64,000 bases of DNA. Origin: Butyriboletus loyo (Eukaryota; Basidiomycota; Agaricomycetes; Boletales; Boletaceae). The notes under the pieces are model-generated. The model did no database searches. It saw nothing but the letters and a program-made list of their open reading frames with translations, and was not told the origin of the DNA. Position numbers and translations under genes: made by a program. Where the stretch lies: positions 248,001-312,000 of the forward strand of contig JBBPSI010000008.1 in the NCBI GenBank assembly GCA_038093515.1, given 5' to 3'. This document shows positions 24,280-36,420 of this stretch, one piece after another; the first letter of the stretch is position 1, and each line of letters starts with the position of its first letter.

Positions 24280-24620
24280 GAGGTTGGCGCGGTACACACC
24301 TTTGCTGTCAGCGGTCCTTCCGTTCTCAAACGGGCTTATTCACAAAGGTCTTTTCTGCGACTTCCGCCTTTATCATTGTGACAGGGTGTTCGTACACCGG
24401 TTGGTTGTGTGCTGGATGATGCATGATCCACTCAAAACAGTCAAGTCGCTGTAGATGCAACATCCAGAGCGCGACGTATGCTGCAAGCACCGAACTACCC
24501 CCGTCGCAGGCTAGTATCCCCATTAGTAGCTGAAACCTGGCCTGAATTTGCAAGTCGTGAGTCCGTTCGTTCTGTTGACACGAAGTGTTTCGGGTTGCCT
24601 GGCCATGTGAGTGCAGAACT
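24280..24620 (+). pseudogene. PIG-M pseudogene fragment, remnant b
   Basis: A second, more decayed copy of PIG-M exon 2: the stretch near 24320-24410 (CAAACGGGCTTATTCACAAA and following) aligns with the intact gene at about 33655-33750 (CCAAACGAGCTTATTCACGC). It is followed by another copy of the spacer block (GCTGAAACCTGG..., 24527-24610). No open frame survives. Confidence 0.7.
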
Positions 24621-24929
24621 CTCCACGAGGTTGACATAAGCCTTGTAGGATCGCATCCACCAATATTACACGGTTAGATGGATAGTCGCGCGAGGTGGGG
24701 CCGTACTTCAAATGATTCAAATGGCGGCACTATTGAGGCGCACATGCAATTCATAGCGACGCCATACTTTTGCACTCGGGTGAATTCGGTTTACGCGGAT
24801 GTTGTTACTGACACTGATGGTTCTATCCCCATGCAATCGTAGCAGCTTATCCACTATTTATCGCCTCTGTACCAAGATACTTAAGCTAAGTGATCGCCTC
24901 ATAGTACCCAGTACCTAGGGTCTCCGCCC
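24621..24929. promoter_or_regulatory. Upstream region of OPT1
   Basis: 309 bp without a gene. Its last 70 bp contain ACCAAGATACTTAAGC (about 24872-24887), which is conserved as ACCAAGATATTTAAGC upstream of OPT2 (about 29849-29864). The pairing suggests a duplicated core promoter, with TTAAG-type sequence in place of a TATA box. Confidence 0.45.
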
Positions 24930-27900
24930 ATGGACAGTCAATCCTCTCGTGTGCATTCCGACGGCTGCTTCACCACGTTCAACAGGGTGCCCAGCATCGG
25001 CGACGAAAAACCCTCTGAACAGGATGAAGAGTCGTCCTGCGCAAAAGCAGACGTCGAGGCGCCACCAAACTCACGCATTGATGATGTTGTCCTGCATAGC
25101 GAACGTGAAATTGCAACGCATGTCATCTCTGTCGATGATGATCCATCTCTCAATCCGTGGACCTTCCGCGCCTTTTTCCTCGGACTCTTTCTCTCTGCTT
25201 TCAGTGGCTCCTTGGGTATGCCCATCTCTTTTCTACTCCCTACTTCTGCTTCTTATATAAAATAGCCGAGATCTATTATTTCAAACCGGTGAGCTCTGGC
25301 ATAGTCTCCACATCCGTTCCACTAGTCACATCTTCTCGTCGTCAGCAAACCATTTGGGTGTCTTTGATGTTCCTTGCCATTGTCTCCTACGTTCTCGGAT
25401 TTGCGATGGAGACATTCATCCCTCGCCGTGGCCTTTTCCGCTACTTAAATCCCGTAAGATTTAATTACTCCCTCATCTTTTCCATCTCACTAGTCACCAG
25501 CATCCTTTCAACAAAAAAGAGAATGCATTCATTATCATCATGTCTAGTGCAGCAGCAAACTCGGCCCTTGCCACAGAAGTCCTTGCTGTTCAGCGCCTAT
25601 ACTACAATATCACTCCCAACGCTGCAACTTCCATCTTGCTATTGTTTTCCAGTCAACTTCTTGGTTACGGTATCGGTGGCGTACTGAGATGTAAGTTTGC
25701 TATCGACGGTTGGGTAAAACGATGTCTGATACAACGCGACGAACAAGCAACCCTACTGTATCCATCAAAGATGCTTTACCCTGTGGTGCTTCCGCTCATG
25801 TCTATGTTTGACGCATTCTTCCGCGATGGTGCGAATGCTCGCCGTAGGCTCAAGTTATTCTACCTCGTCTTCGGAGCGTAGGTCACTCCCTCGCAGTCTT
25901 TCAATCGGTGATTTACCTCGGAACGCGCAGGATCTTCACTTGGGAACTCTTCCCACAATGGGTATTCCCCCTTCTCACCGGCTTGTCGATCATCTGCCTT
26001 GCTGCTCCGAACAACCCGACCGTCTCCCGAGTGTTCGGTGGAAGCAACGGTAATGAAGGGCTCGGTCTTTTCTCCATTTGCCTTGACTGGCAGGTTTGTT
26101 TTTACGTGAGACTGGCGGTGCGCTGCCATATCTGATTTCCCAATTCGTAGTACATTTCCAGTGGATTCAACCCGATGGTAATCCCCTTGAAGGCCCAGGT
26201 GGGTTAAAGTCAGAGTATGTGACCAATGACCACGGTTAACAGGAAAACAGTTTTCATTCTTTATCGCGTATATCTCATGCATGTGTGTGCGATGAACACT
26301 CTATCAACATTGTCTTATGTGCTCCTGTTAGGGTTATTTTCGTCTCTGTCTATTTCAACAACGTCGGGAAATCCAAGAACTTTCCATTCGTGCGTGTAGC
26401 TTTGCTCTGCATCAGACACCACACTGACTACAATTTGAAGCTGTCTCAACTCCTATTCTACGAAAACGGCACCGTGTACGACCAATTGTTGGTCTTGAAT
26501 TCGAATTATGAAGTCGATCCCACTCTTCTCGCGGAACAGGGATTGCCATACTATGCCGGAACTTGGCTCGTATATCTCCTTGGCACAAATATGGGGCTGG
26601 CGGCTACCTTCACGCACTTACTCCTTTGGAACCGCGATGACCTACGCGGAACCTGGGCCTGGATGGCTCCTACCAACCTTCGCAAGCAGTGGCAAGATTT
26701 TAGGTGGCAGAACATCCGAAACTGGAAATTCTGGATGGACGATGGCAAGCGGGAGCAACACAAAGGAGATGAGGATATTGACCCTCACTATGCTCAAATG
26801 CTCAAGGTGAGCCTTGGATCTTATATAATTCTAGTCACAGATATCGAATGATGTCGCATTCCAGTACCCTGACACCCCAAATAGCTGGTACTATGCCACT
26901 TTCGTAGTATCGTTTGTGGTGGCTCTGGTTGTCATCTACAAGAGTGACTCCACTTTACCATGGTGGGGCTTCGTCATATCCGTGTTCCTGGCCATCATAT
27001 CCATCGTCTTCTTTGGTGCATTATACGCCATTACGGGTATCAATCTCTCCGTTCGTGAGTCTCCTGTTCTGATCCACGTCACTCCAGTTAGCTAAGGTTG
27101 TGAATAGAGACTTTTGTACAAATGATCGCAGGATACCTGCATCCTGGCCAGCCTATGGCCAACATGTACTTTGTTCTGTATAGTTACAGTAATTTCACCC
27201 CCATGTGCTTACGAGATACAGGTTAACTGACCTTTTCAGACACTGTCTCACAGGCTACTCTACTGCTCCGTGATCTCAAGATCGGCCAGTGTAGGTTTTC
27301 CAGGTAATGCTGGCAATAGAAAAGATTGATGTGTCTCAACAGATGCCAAGCTCCCTCCTCGAGCTTCTTTCACTGCCCAGATCATTGGTACTCTCCTTGG
27401 GGCCATCTTGAACTACGGTAAGAGAGTGCGACTCCCTTCCCCGCAGATTCATATAATTACTTCTAGTCTTGATGAACTCTATAATCGACAGTCAGCGCGA
27501 GATCCTGCTTTCCGTTCAAGGAACGAATATCTGGTCCGGCCAGCAGCCTCAGCAATACAACTCTCAAGCTATTGCATGGGGTGGCCTTAGCCACGAACTG
27601 TTCTCTGTCGGTACGAGGTATCAGTGGGTTCCGTGGTCATATCTAGTTGGGCTTGCTGCGCCAGTGCCATTCTGGCTCGTCCACCGCTATTGGCCCAAGC
27701 TCCGTGCAGACTACTTCTACACACCTATTATCTAGTATGTATTCGATTTCCACATGACAGACTCAGTTGATGTTTATTCGTTTAGCGGTTTCATCGGCAC
27801 CCTCGCCGCAGGCATCAACTCCTCTCCCCTATCTTACTTTACAATCGCGTTCGTCTCCCAGTGGTGGATTAGAACGCGCTACCCTCGCTGGTTCCAGAAA

Positions 27901-28116
27901 TATAACTACCTCGTCGGCGCAGGTGTGTCCATTCGCAGTGTTTTCTGAGCATGGTCACTGATAACCAAATTGACAGCCCTCGATGGTGGCACTCAGGTCA
28001 TGGTGTTCATCTTATCCTTTGCTGTTCAAGGTGCAGCAGGCACCCCTCGTCTCTTTCCTGCATGGTGGGGTGCCAACCAGGGTGGAAATTATGATCACTG
28101 TTTGTATCTTGGTTAG
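24930..28116 (+). CDS. Oligopeptide transporter (OPT family), copy 1
   Basis: Proton-coupled peptide or thiol-peptide importer of the fungal OPT family, many transmembrane helices. ATG 24930 opens MDSQSSRVHSDGCFTTFNRV; the acidic cytosolic tail leads to the OPT motif DDPSLNPWTFRAFFLG. Small exons (AEIYYFKP) and larger ones follow: NAFIIIMSSAAANSALATEV with AVQRLYYN, IFTWELFPQWVFPLL, FNPMVIPLKAQ, SQLLFYENGTVYDQ, TFTHLLLWNRDDLRG, NSIIDSQREILLSVQGTNIW and WWIRTRYPRWFQKYNYLVGA. The C-terminus is LFPAWWGANQGGNYDHCLYL. More than a dozen introns. The junction between IPLKAQ (about 26190) and VIFVSVYFNN (about 26335) was not resolved; an intervening exon or a frame break is possible. Confidence 0.88.
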
Positions 28117-28339
28117 ATACACACATTACACTCAGTCATTGTAACCAAATGAGCAGATGCATCGAAGCCACTCATGCTGTAGTCTGCAAGAATATCACTC
28201 TCAGATCTTGGACTAGCTAGAAACGCGCAAGATGGTCTATCGGACTTTCGCTGTGAAAGCAATCAATGAATTCGGCTGTAAGCCACAAGCTTAGCTAAAT
28301 TCCTGTATCTAGCATATATACTGCCAGCAGTACCTTTAT
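28117..28339. other. 3' flank of OPT1, left flank of foldback element
   Basis: Up to about 28225 the sequence is homologous to the flank downstream of OPT2. The remainder is AT-rich and carries no coding signal. It ends where the left inverted arm starts. Confidence 0.45.
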
Positions 28340-28980
28340 GGCGCGCGGCGGTTGGCCTGCGGCTATGGCGGAACATCTGCACATATATTCCCACCGCAAA
28401 CAATCGCAACTTATTATCACGCGCCGCACCGCGCTTCGTACAGCCCACACTTTTTTCCGTCCAATCTCAGTTTATTTTCACCCGCTGCATCATGGAAGTT
28501 GCGGCTCACTTATAGTAGATCTTACTCGCCACTGGCCAATGTGTTCAATGTGTCCCCACCCTCATCCCCACCCAGCCACAATGGCCCGCTCACCCACTCA
28601 CCCTCGACAGATATGCATGCTTAGTATAGCTGTATAACAGACCCTTGGGTAAACCTGTGGCGGGTCTGTACCCCCTACACCCGTGAGAAAGATCTGTACC
28701 CTGGGGGGTTGGGCCCTAAGTACTTTACCCCTGCAATTCACTATGTACAGTTGGTGTCGCTCTGACTACATACGTGTATTGTAATATTCTTTCTACTCAT
28801 TGCAAGAAATTGTGCGGTTGTGAATCACGCAAGCACAGCGCGGTGGGTGACAATAAACTGAGATTGGACGAAAAAAGTGTGGGCTGTACGAAGCGCGGTG
28901 CGGCGCGTGACAATAAACTGCGATTGTTTGCGGTGGGAATATATGTGCAGGTGTTCCGCCATATGCGGCGGCGCCGCTGC
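28340..28980. mobile_element. Foldback/MITE-like element with long terminal inverted repeats
   Basis: Left arm (28340-28488) and right arm (28840-28980) are reverse complements of each other over about 140 bp with few mismatches; for example the left arm's CACATATATTCCCACCGCAA is mirrored exactly on the right. Each arm contains two copies of a sub-repeat of the form TTTATTgTCACsCrCCGC about 60 bp apart. The 350-bp centre encodes nothing and has its own short inverted pair (CAGACCC...GGGTCTG, about 28640-28672). No transposase, so non-autonomous. Target-site duplication and exact ends could not be fixed. Absent from the equivalent place after OPT2, so it inserted after the duplication or was lost from unit 2. 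Confidence 0.8.
28840..28980 (-). repeat. Right inverted arm of the foldback element
   Basis: Reverse complement of 28340-28488. It contains the sub-repeats GTGACAATAAACTGAGATTG (from about 28846) and GTGACAATAAACTGCGATTG (from about 28908), which differ at one base. Confidence 0.8.
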
Positions 28981-29289
28981 AATCGTTACAATAACACCAA
29001 TTATTGTGCTTCTCTCGCTCTAATATACGAGTCACATCACGTTCAACAATAGGCTACACTTTGACTACAATGAAACACAAGACCAAGTCGTGACCAAGAA
29101 TTGACTTGAAGATCTAGATGTATTGCAGGTTTCTATTTTACATAAGCCATACATGGACTCAGTCACTCAAGGTAACCTTCTGGCACAGAATCCGCAAGTA
29201 CTAGCTGGCAAACCAGTCGGCAAAACAGACAGTGTAACCCCTACCCGTGGTGAATTATAACACCGTCAGTAACCGGCATGCCAAGCTTC
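28981..29289. other. Gene-free stretch between foldback element and PIG-M remnant c
   Basis: 309 bp, AT-rich, without an open frame of interest. No homology to the duplicated units was noticed. Confidence 0.4.
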
Positions 29290-29650
29290 CTAGCCCATAC
29301 AATCCCAGGTCATACTGCTACCGTGACACACATCCGCTGGCAGTCCTTTTGTGCCCAAACGCGCCGCACTCGTCCACAAGGTAACTTTTTTTCGAGGCTT
29401 GCGGCCTCATCAATGGGATGCTCATACTTGTCAGCTGAGCGAGGCACGATATAATCAGACAGTCGAGCGGCTGCATACGCGACAGCCCAGAGCACGGTTG
29501 TTGTATGTTCAATGCAGGCACTGAATTGCCTCCGTAGCAGGCTGGTATCTGAATTACCGGCTGAAACCTGCTCTAAACTTATTACCACGTCAAGTTCGCA
29601 GTTCATTTGACCTGAAGCGTTTCGGGTTGCACGGGTATGTCTACAGAGAT
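29290..29650 (+). pseudogene. PIG-M pseudogene fragment, remnant c, with spacer block
   Basis: Starts with CTAGCCCATACAATC, identical to the end of PIG-M intron 1/exon 2 in the intact gene (33597-33611). It continues through a degraded exon 2 (GCGGCCTCATCAATGGGATG, beside GCGACCTCATCAATGGGGTG in the intact gene). The first exon is absent. From about 29455 on it shares the spacer sequence of remnants a and b (CAGGCACTGAATTGCCTCCG and GTCAAGTTCGCAGTTCATTT). Confidence 0.8.
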
Positions 29651-30003
29651 CAAAGTGCTCGATGCGGTTAAGTGTGTGTGCGATCGCGATCGCAAACACC
29701 GTACGCTTAGATGGATAGCCAGGCGGGTAGGTGTTTTCTTTCAAACGGTTCAGGTGTCATGCTGTCGTACACGCGGATATTGCTACTGATACCGATGATT
29801 CTATCCCTGTGCAATTATAGAATCTTATCCACCATATATCGCGTCGGTACCAAGATATTTAAGCCAAGCCCTCCCAAAAGCCACCTCGAAGCACCCCGTA
29901 GCTGAGGTCTCTACCTGTGCACAATCAAGTCTCTCGTGTGCATTCCGACGGCTGTTTCGCGATCAACAAGGTGCCCAGCATCAGCGACGAAAAACCCATT
30001 GAA

Positions 30004-33000
30004 ATGGATGAAAAGTCGTACTGTGCAAAGGCAGACGTCGAGGTGGCATCAAACACACCCATTGAGGATGTATCAGATTTTGTCCTGCACAGCGAACGTG
30101 AAATTGCAACGCGTGTCATCTCTGTCGATGATGATCCATCTCTCAATCCGTGGACCTTCCGCGCATTCTTCCTCGGGTTTGGTCTTTCTGCCTTCGGTGG
30201 CTCCTTGGGTACGTTCATCTTCTTTCTGGTCTTTACTTCTGCCTCTTATATATATAAAACAGCCGAGATCTATTATTTCAAACCTGTAAGCTTCATCATA
30301 ATATTCATATCTGTCTTATTGGTCTCGTCTCGTGATCGCCAGCAAACTGTCTTCATCTCCTTGATGTTCCCTGCCATTGTCTCTTACATTCTCGGATTTG
30401 CGATGGAGACATTCATCCCTCGCCGTGGCCTTTTCCGCTACTTAAATCCCGTAAGATTTAATTACTCCCTCATCTTTTCCATCTCACTAGTCTCCAGCAT
30501 CCCTTCAACAAAAAAGAGAATGCTTTCATTATCATCATGTCTAGTGCAGCAGCAAACTCGGCCCTTGCCACAGAAGTCCTTGCTGTTCAGCGCCTATACT
30601 ACAATATCACTCCCAACGCTGCAACTTCCATCTTGCTATTGTTTTCCAGTCAACTTCTTGGTTACGGTATCGGTGGCGTACTGAGATGTAAGTTTGCTAT
30701 CGACGGTTGGGTAAAATGATGTCTGATACAACGCAACGAACAAGCAACTCTACTGTATCCATCAAAGATGCTTTACCCTGTGGTGCTTCCGCTCATGTCT
30801 ATGTTTGACGCATTCTTCCGCGATGGTGCGAATGCTCGCCGTAGGCTCAAGTTATTCTACCTCGTCTTCGGAGCGTAGGTCACTTCCTCGCAGTCTTTCA
30901 ATCGGTGATTTACCTCGGAACGTGCAGGATCTTCACTTGGGAACTCTTCCCGCAATGGATATTTCCCCTTCTTATCGGCTTGTCGATTGCCTGCCTTGCT
31001 GCCCCGAACAACCCGACCGTCTCCCGAGTGTTCGGTGGAAGCAACGGTAATGAAGGGCTCGGTCTTTTCTCCATTTGCCTTGACTGGCAGGTTTGTTTTT
31101 ACGTGAGACTGGCGGTGCGCTGCCATATCTGATTTCCCAATTCATAGTATATTTCCAGTGGATTCAACCCGATGGTAATCCCCTTGAAGGCCCAGGTGGG
31201 TTAAAGTCAGAGTATGTGACCAATGGCAACAGTTGACATAAAAATAGCTTTCGAGCTTTATCGCGTACATCTTAAGCATGTGCGTGTGCAATGAACGCCC
31301 CATTAGCCTCGTCTGACGTGCTTCTATCAGGGTAGTTTTCGTCGCCGTCTATTACAGTAACATCTGGAAATCCAAGAACTTCCCATTCGTATGTGTTGGC
31401 ATGGGCATGCTTTACACTAGATACCGCACTGATTGCAATTTGAAGTTGTCTCAACTCCTGTTTTACGAGAACGGCACTGTTTACGACCAGGCATTGATAT
31501 TAAATTCGAATTACGAGGTCGATCCCACCTCCCTTGCGGAACAGGGATTGCCTTACTATGCCGGAACATGGGTCGTGTTTCTCCTTGGCATCAACATGGG
31601 ACTGGCAGCTACCTTCACACACTTACTCCTTTGGAACCGCGATGACCTGCGCAGTGCTTGGGCCTGGATGGCTCCCGCCAACCTCCGCAAGCAGTGGCAA
31701 GAATTTAGGTGGCAGAATGTCAACTGGAAATTCTGGATGGACGATGGCATGCGGGAGCAGCCAAGAGGAGATCAGGATATAGACCCTCACTATGCTCAAA
31801 TGCTCAAGGTGAACCTTCCGCCATTTATGATTTTGATAACCAACACGAAACGATTCTGCGTTCCAGTACCCTGACGCCCCGAACAGCTGGTACTATGCCA
31901 CTTTCGTGGTGTCGTTTGTGGTGGCTCTGGTCGTCATCTACAAGAGTGACTCCACTTTACCATGGTGGGGTTTCGTCATATCCGTGTTCCTGGCCATCAT
32001 ATCCATCGTCTTCTTTGGTGCATTATACGCCATTACGGGTATCAATCTCTCCGTTCGTGAGTCTCCTGTTCTGATCCACGTCACTCCAGTTAGCTAAGGT
32101 TGTGAATAGAGACTTTTGTACAAATGATCGCAGGATACCTGCATCCTGGCCAGCCTATGGCCAACATGTACTTTGTTCTGTATAGTTACAGTAATTTCAC
32201 CCCCATGTGCTTACGAGATACAGGTTAACTGACCTTTTCAGACACTGTCTCACAGGCTACTCTACTGCTCCGTGATCTCAAGATCGGCCAGTGTAGGTTT
32301 TCCAGGTAATGCTGGCAATAGCAAAGATTGATGTGTCTCAACAGATGCCAAGCTCCCTCCTCGAGCTTCTTTCACTGCCCAGATCATCGGTACTCTCCTT
32401 GGGGCCATCTTGAACTACGGTAAGAGAGTGTGACTCCCTTCTCCGCAGATTCATACAATTACTTCTAGTCTTGATGAACTCTATAATCGACAGTCAGCGC
32501 GAGATCCTGCTTTCCGTTCAAGGAACGAATATCTGGTCCGGCCAGCAGCCTCAGCAATACAACTCTCAAGCTATTGCATGGGGTGGCCTTAGCCACGAAC
32601 TGTTCTCTGTCGGTACGAGGTATCAGTGGGTTCCGTGGTCATATCTAGTTGGGCTTGCTGCGCCAGTGCCATTCTGGCTCGTCCACCGCTATTGGCCCAA
32701 GCTCCGTGCTGACCACTTCTACACACCTATTATTTGGTATTTGCTTAATTTTCGTATGATAGACTCAGCTTATGTTCCTTCGATTAGCGCGTACATCGGC
32801 TGTCTCGGCCTGGGCACCAACTCCTTCTTTACATCTTACTTCACAATCGCGTTCATCTCCCAGTGGTGGATCAGAACGCGCTACCCTCACTGGTTCCAGA
32901 AATACAACTATCTCGTCAGTGCGGGTGTGTTCGACTTTTCAGTATTTTTCTGAGCATGCTCACTCATAAGTGGTTTGGCAGCCCTTGACGGCGGCACCCA

Positions 33001-33121
33001 GGTCATGGTGTTCATTCTATCCTTTGCCGTTCAAGGTGCAGCAGGCACCGCTCACCTCTTCCCTGCGTGGTGGGGTGCCAACCAGGGTGGAAATTATGAT
33101 CGCTGTTTATATCTTGCCTAG
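30004..33121 (+). CDS. Oligopeptide transporter (OPT family), copy 2, shifted start
   Basis: Paralogue of OPT1 with the same exon order and motifs: DDPSLNPWTFRAFFLG, AEIYYFKP, NAFIIIMSSAAANSALATEV, SQLLFYENGTVYDQ, NSIIDSQREILLSVQGTNIW and LFPAWWGANQGGNYDRCLYL, stop at 33121. The codon that aligns with OPT1's ATG is GTG (29917), so normal initiation there is lost. The next in-frame ATG is 30004, a residue that is Gln in OPT1; starting there removes 29 residues of the disordered cytosolic tail and leaves every transmembrane segment. The junction after IPLKAQ is unresolved as in OPT1, and here the intervening frame is interrupted by TGA and TAG. Ends diverge from OPT1 more than the middle does. 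Could be functional or a young pseudogene. Confidence 0.78.
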
Positions 33122-33293
33122 ATACACACGTGGATCTCAGTTACTTGTATTACGCTCAGGCATTGTAACTAAATGAACAGGTGGAATCACTGTACAGTAG
33201 TCTGCAACTGAATGCGTGTGAGCTGGCAAGTAGTGCTCGCGGACTAGGAAACTGAAAGTGGTCCTCGACTTGCACCGCCAAGGAAATGCAACG

Positions 33294-34841
33294 ATGAGCT
33301 TTCGGTGTTGGAACTTCGGCGACTGGCAGAAGCACTTTCCTCCCTTCTGGACACTGTTGATCGCATCCGCATTCTTGAGAGTCGGTCTCATCCTCTACAG
33401 CGAGTGGCATGATGCACGCTCCGTCGTAAAGTATACCGACGTCGACTATCGTGTCTTTAGTGATGCGGCGCGATTCCTTTTCCATCCAAGCAAGGACAAC
33501 GTCGCTCGAGGCCCATGGACAAAGAAGTTTAGCCTGAATGTCGGAAAGTAAGTCGTCTCTGTCCGACTGGTTTGTGTTGGTGACCAGCATACCCACCTAG
33601 CCCATACAATCGCGAAACATACCGCTACACTCCTCTCCTGGCACTCTTCTTGCTCCCAAACGAGCTTATTCACGCGTCTTTTGGAAAGTATCTTTTTGCA
33701 GCCTGCGACCTCATCAATGGGGTGCTCATATATCGGCTGCTCGTGACCTCCATTCTCTCGCGGCCAACACGGGCGCCAGCCAATGATGACACAAAGCCAT
33801 CCAACGCACAACGCGGAAGCAGGGACACGGAGGACACACCCATTGCCAATGCAAAAGCCTGGGCCGCCTTTCTTGCGGCAACACACCTACTGAACCCACT
33901 TGTATTCAGCATCTCCACGCGCGGGTCCTCTGAATCCATCCTCTGTACCCTCATCCTCCTCACGTTGTACTACGCGCTCCATCACCGATGGGACGCGGCT
34001 GCGGTGATGTTGGGCATCAGCACCCATTGGAAAATCTATCCCGTCATCTACGGCGTAAGCTGTGTGACCGTCATCGCTGCCCAAACACGACCGACGTCTG
34101 GCTGGGGATTCACCTTTGCAAAATCACTGGTGTGCACGCGGACCTTTCGTTTTGCGACCCTCAGCGCCGGCACGTTCTTTTTCCTCGGCGCGCTCTGCTA
34201 CCTCATGTACGTCCCTTTCTTCTGTCGTTTCGTCTCTTTGCGCCGAGCCCCATCGCTCACTGCCGACGGGGTGGAATCGTTTTCGCAGATGGGGATACCC
34301 GTTCTTGTACGAAGCTTATTTGTATCATGCAGACCGCCTCGATCATCGACATAACTTTTCCCCGTATTTTTACCTCACGTATCTCACCTACCCCGGTCAA
34401 TCTGACTCGCTCGACGACCACGCACTTTCTTTTTCGTTCGCTCGACGACTCCTTCGTTCTCCGCTCACGAGCCTCGTTCCACAGGTCTCACTGTCCCTCG
34501 GCACGGGTCTTTTGCTGGGTCGACGCACCCAAGATCTCCCGTTTGCGTGGTTCGTGCAGACGTTTGCCTTTGTGTTGTTCAACCGGGTGTGCACCTCGCA
34601 GTACTTTTTGTGGTACACGCTCTTCCTGCCCCTTCTAGCCCCTCGCGTACGGTTCTCGTGGTGGAGCGTTGTCGTCTGGGTTGGTACACAGGCGGTCTGG
34701 CTTGCCGAAGCGTACAAGCTCGAGTTCTTGGGAGAGGACGTGTTCTTTAGTCTTTGGCTGAGGAGCTTGCTCTACGTTGGTGGACATGCATGGGTACTTG
34801 GAAATGTCATGGAGGGTTACGCTACGGGGGCGATACCATAG
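33294..34841 (+). CDS. GPI14: GPI mannosyltransferase I (PIG-M/GPI14), intact copy
   Basis: ER membrane glycosyltransferase (GT50) that adds the first mannose to the GPI-anchor precursor from dolichol-phosphate-mannose; essential in yeast. ATG 33294 gives MSFRCWNFGDWQKHFPPFW, the first membrane segment FWTLLIASAFLRVGLILYSE, then the lumenal VVKYTDVDYRVFSDAARFLF holding the catalytic DxD-type motif. After intron 1, PYNRETYRYTPLLALFLLPN is diagnostic of PIG-M. Further helices include NPLVFSISTRGSSESILCTL, DAAAVMLGISTHWKIYPVIY and TYLTYPGQSD; the end is NVMEGYATGAIP. A 30-residue Ser/Asp loop (RAPANDDTKPSNAQRGSRDT) between helices is a likely lineage insertion. A second intron lies near 34208-34294. 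Partner would be PIG-X/PBN1. Its own decayed copies lie upstream. Confidence 0.92.
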
Positions 34842-35092
34842 CCTTTGGGAGCCGCGCCGCCTCCGCTGTATCTTTCGTGCTTGCACGTCTCTGGGATGGC
34901 TTATCACACCACCAACCTGTTATTGTATAGGAATCTAGGAGTTACATACTTGTGTGGAAATAGTCCAGCGCAACAAAAGTATGGATTGGACGGAAGCGGT
35001 GCATGTCTCTGAGGGAAAGTGTGCAAAATGATAACATGGGTAGGTAGCGTAGTATAAAGGTCACTCTCTCGACTCCCACCGCCAAATTAACA

Positions 35093-36058
<966 letters not shown>

Positions 36059-36420
36059 GGTGGTCGTCGAGGAATGAGAACGAATTGACACGTCAATCAA
36101 ACCAAGTGTATGTAAAATGCCCTAGCGTTAGGGTGATGTTACATAAATTTGTCATACATGTCACTGTCACACACTTCAGTTCGGTTTTTTTTTTTTTTGA
36201 ATTGCCAGGCAACAACAAAAAGTGTAGGAAAGGTCTGACGCCCACTGCACCATAGAAGGACGTGCGTGTGCTCGTAATCCTCACCAGCCTCCCTCTCCGC
36301 ATAACCGCATCGCCACGTACTTCCTGGAAGTGGATCGAACGGGCACTGTCTACAAGGTTGCGTTGAGTTGGGAAGAAGAAATCGTTGAATGATTTGTACG
36401 ACAAACGTGTTTGGTCGTGT

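Larger units (their letters stand above)
23590..28225 (+). repeat. Tandem segmental duplication, unit 1 (PIG-M remnant plus OPT1)
   Basis: Direct repeat with 29290-33250: each unit holds a PIG-M-derived stretch, a spacer, an OPT transporter and a shared 3' flank ending at GGACTAG...GAAAC (28213 and 33241). Long internal stretches, introns included, are nearly identical at a constant offset of about 5.0 kb (for example 25420-25900 with 30417-30897). Confidence 0.85.
29290..33250 (+). repeat. Tandem segmental duplication, unit 2 (PIG-M remnant plus OPT2)
   Basis: Second member of the direct repeat described at 23590. It is followed at once by the intact PIG-M gene, so the ancestral order was probably OPT then PIG-M, and duplication produced remnant-OPT-remnant-OPT-PIG-M. 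Confidence 0.85.

Noticed and set aside
25860..26282. 140-codon minus-strand frame, repeated at 30857-31126
   Set aside because: Antisense to conserved OPT exons (IFTWELFPQWVF and so on); its duplication only reflects the segmental repeat.
28263..28490. Open frames inside the inverted arms (for example 28263-28448 and 28774-29052)
   Set aside because: They translate the same repeat on both strands (GCTKRGAARDNKLRLF) and have no gene context; a by-product of the arms.
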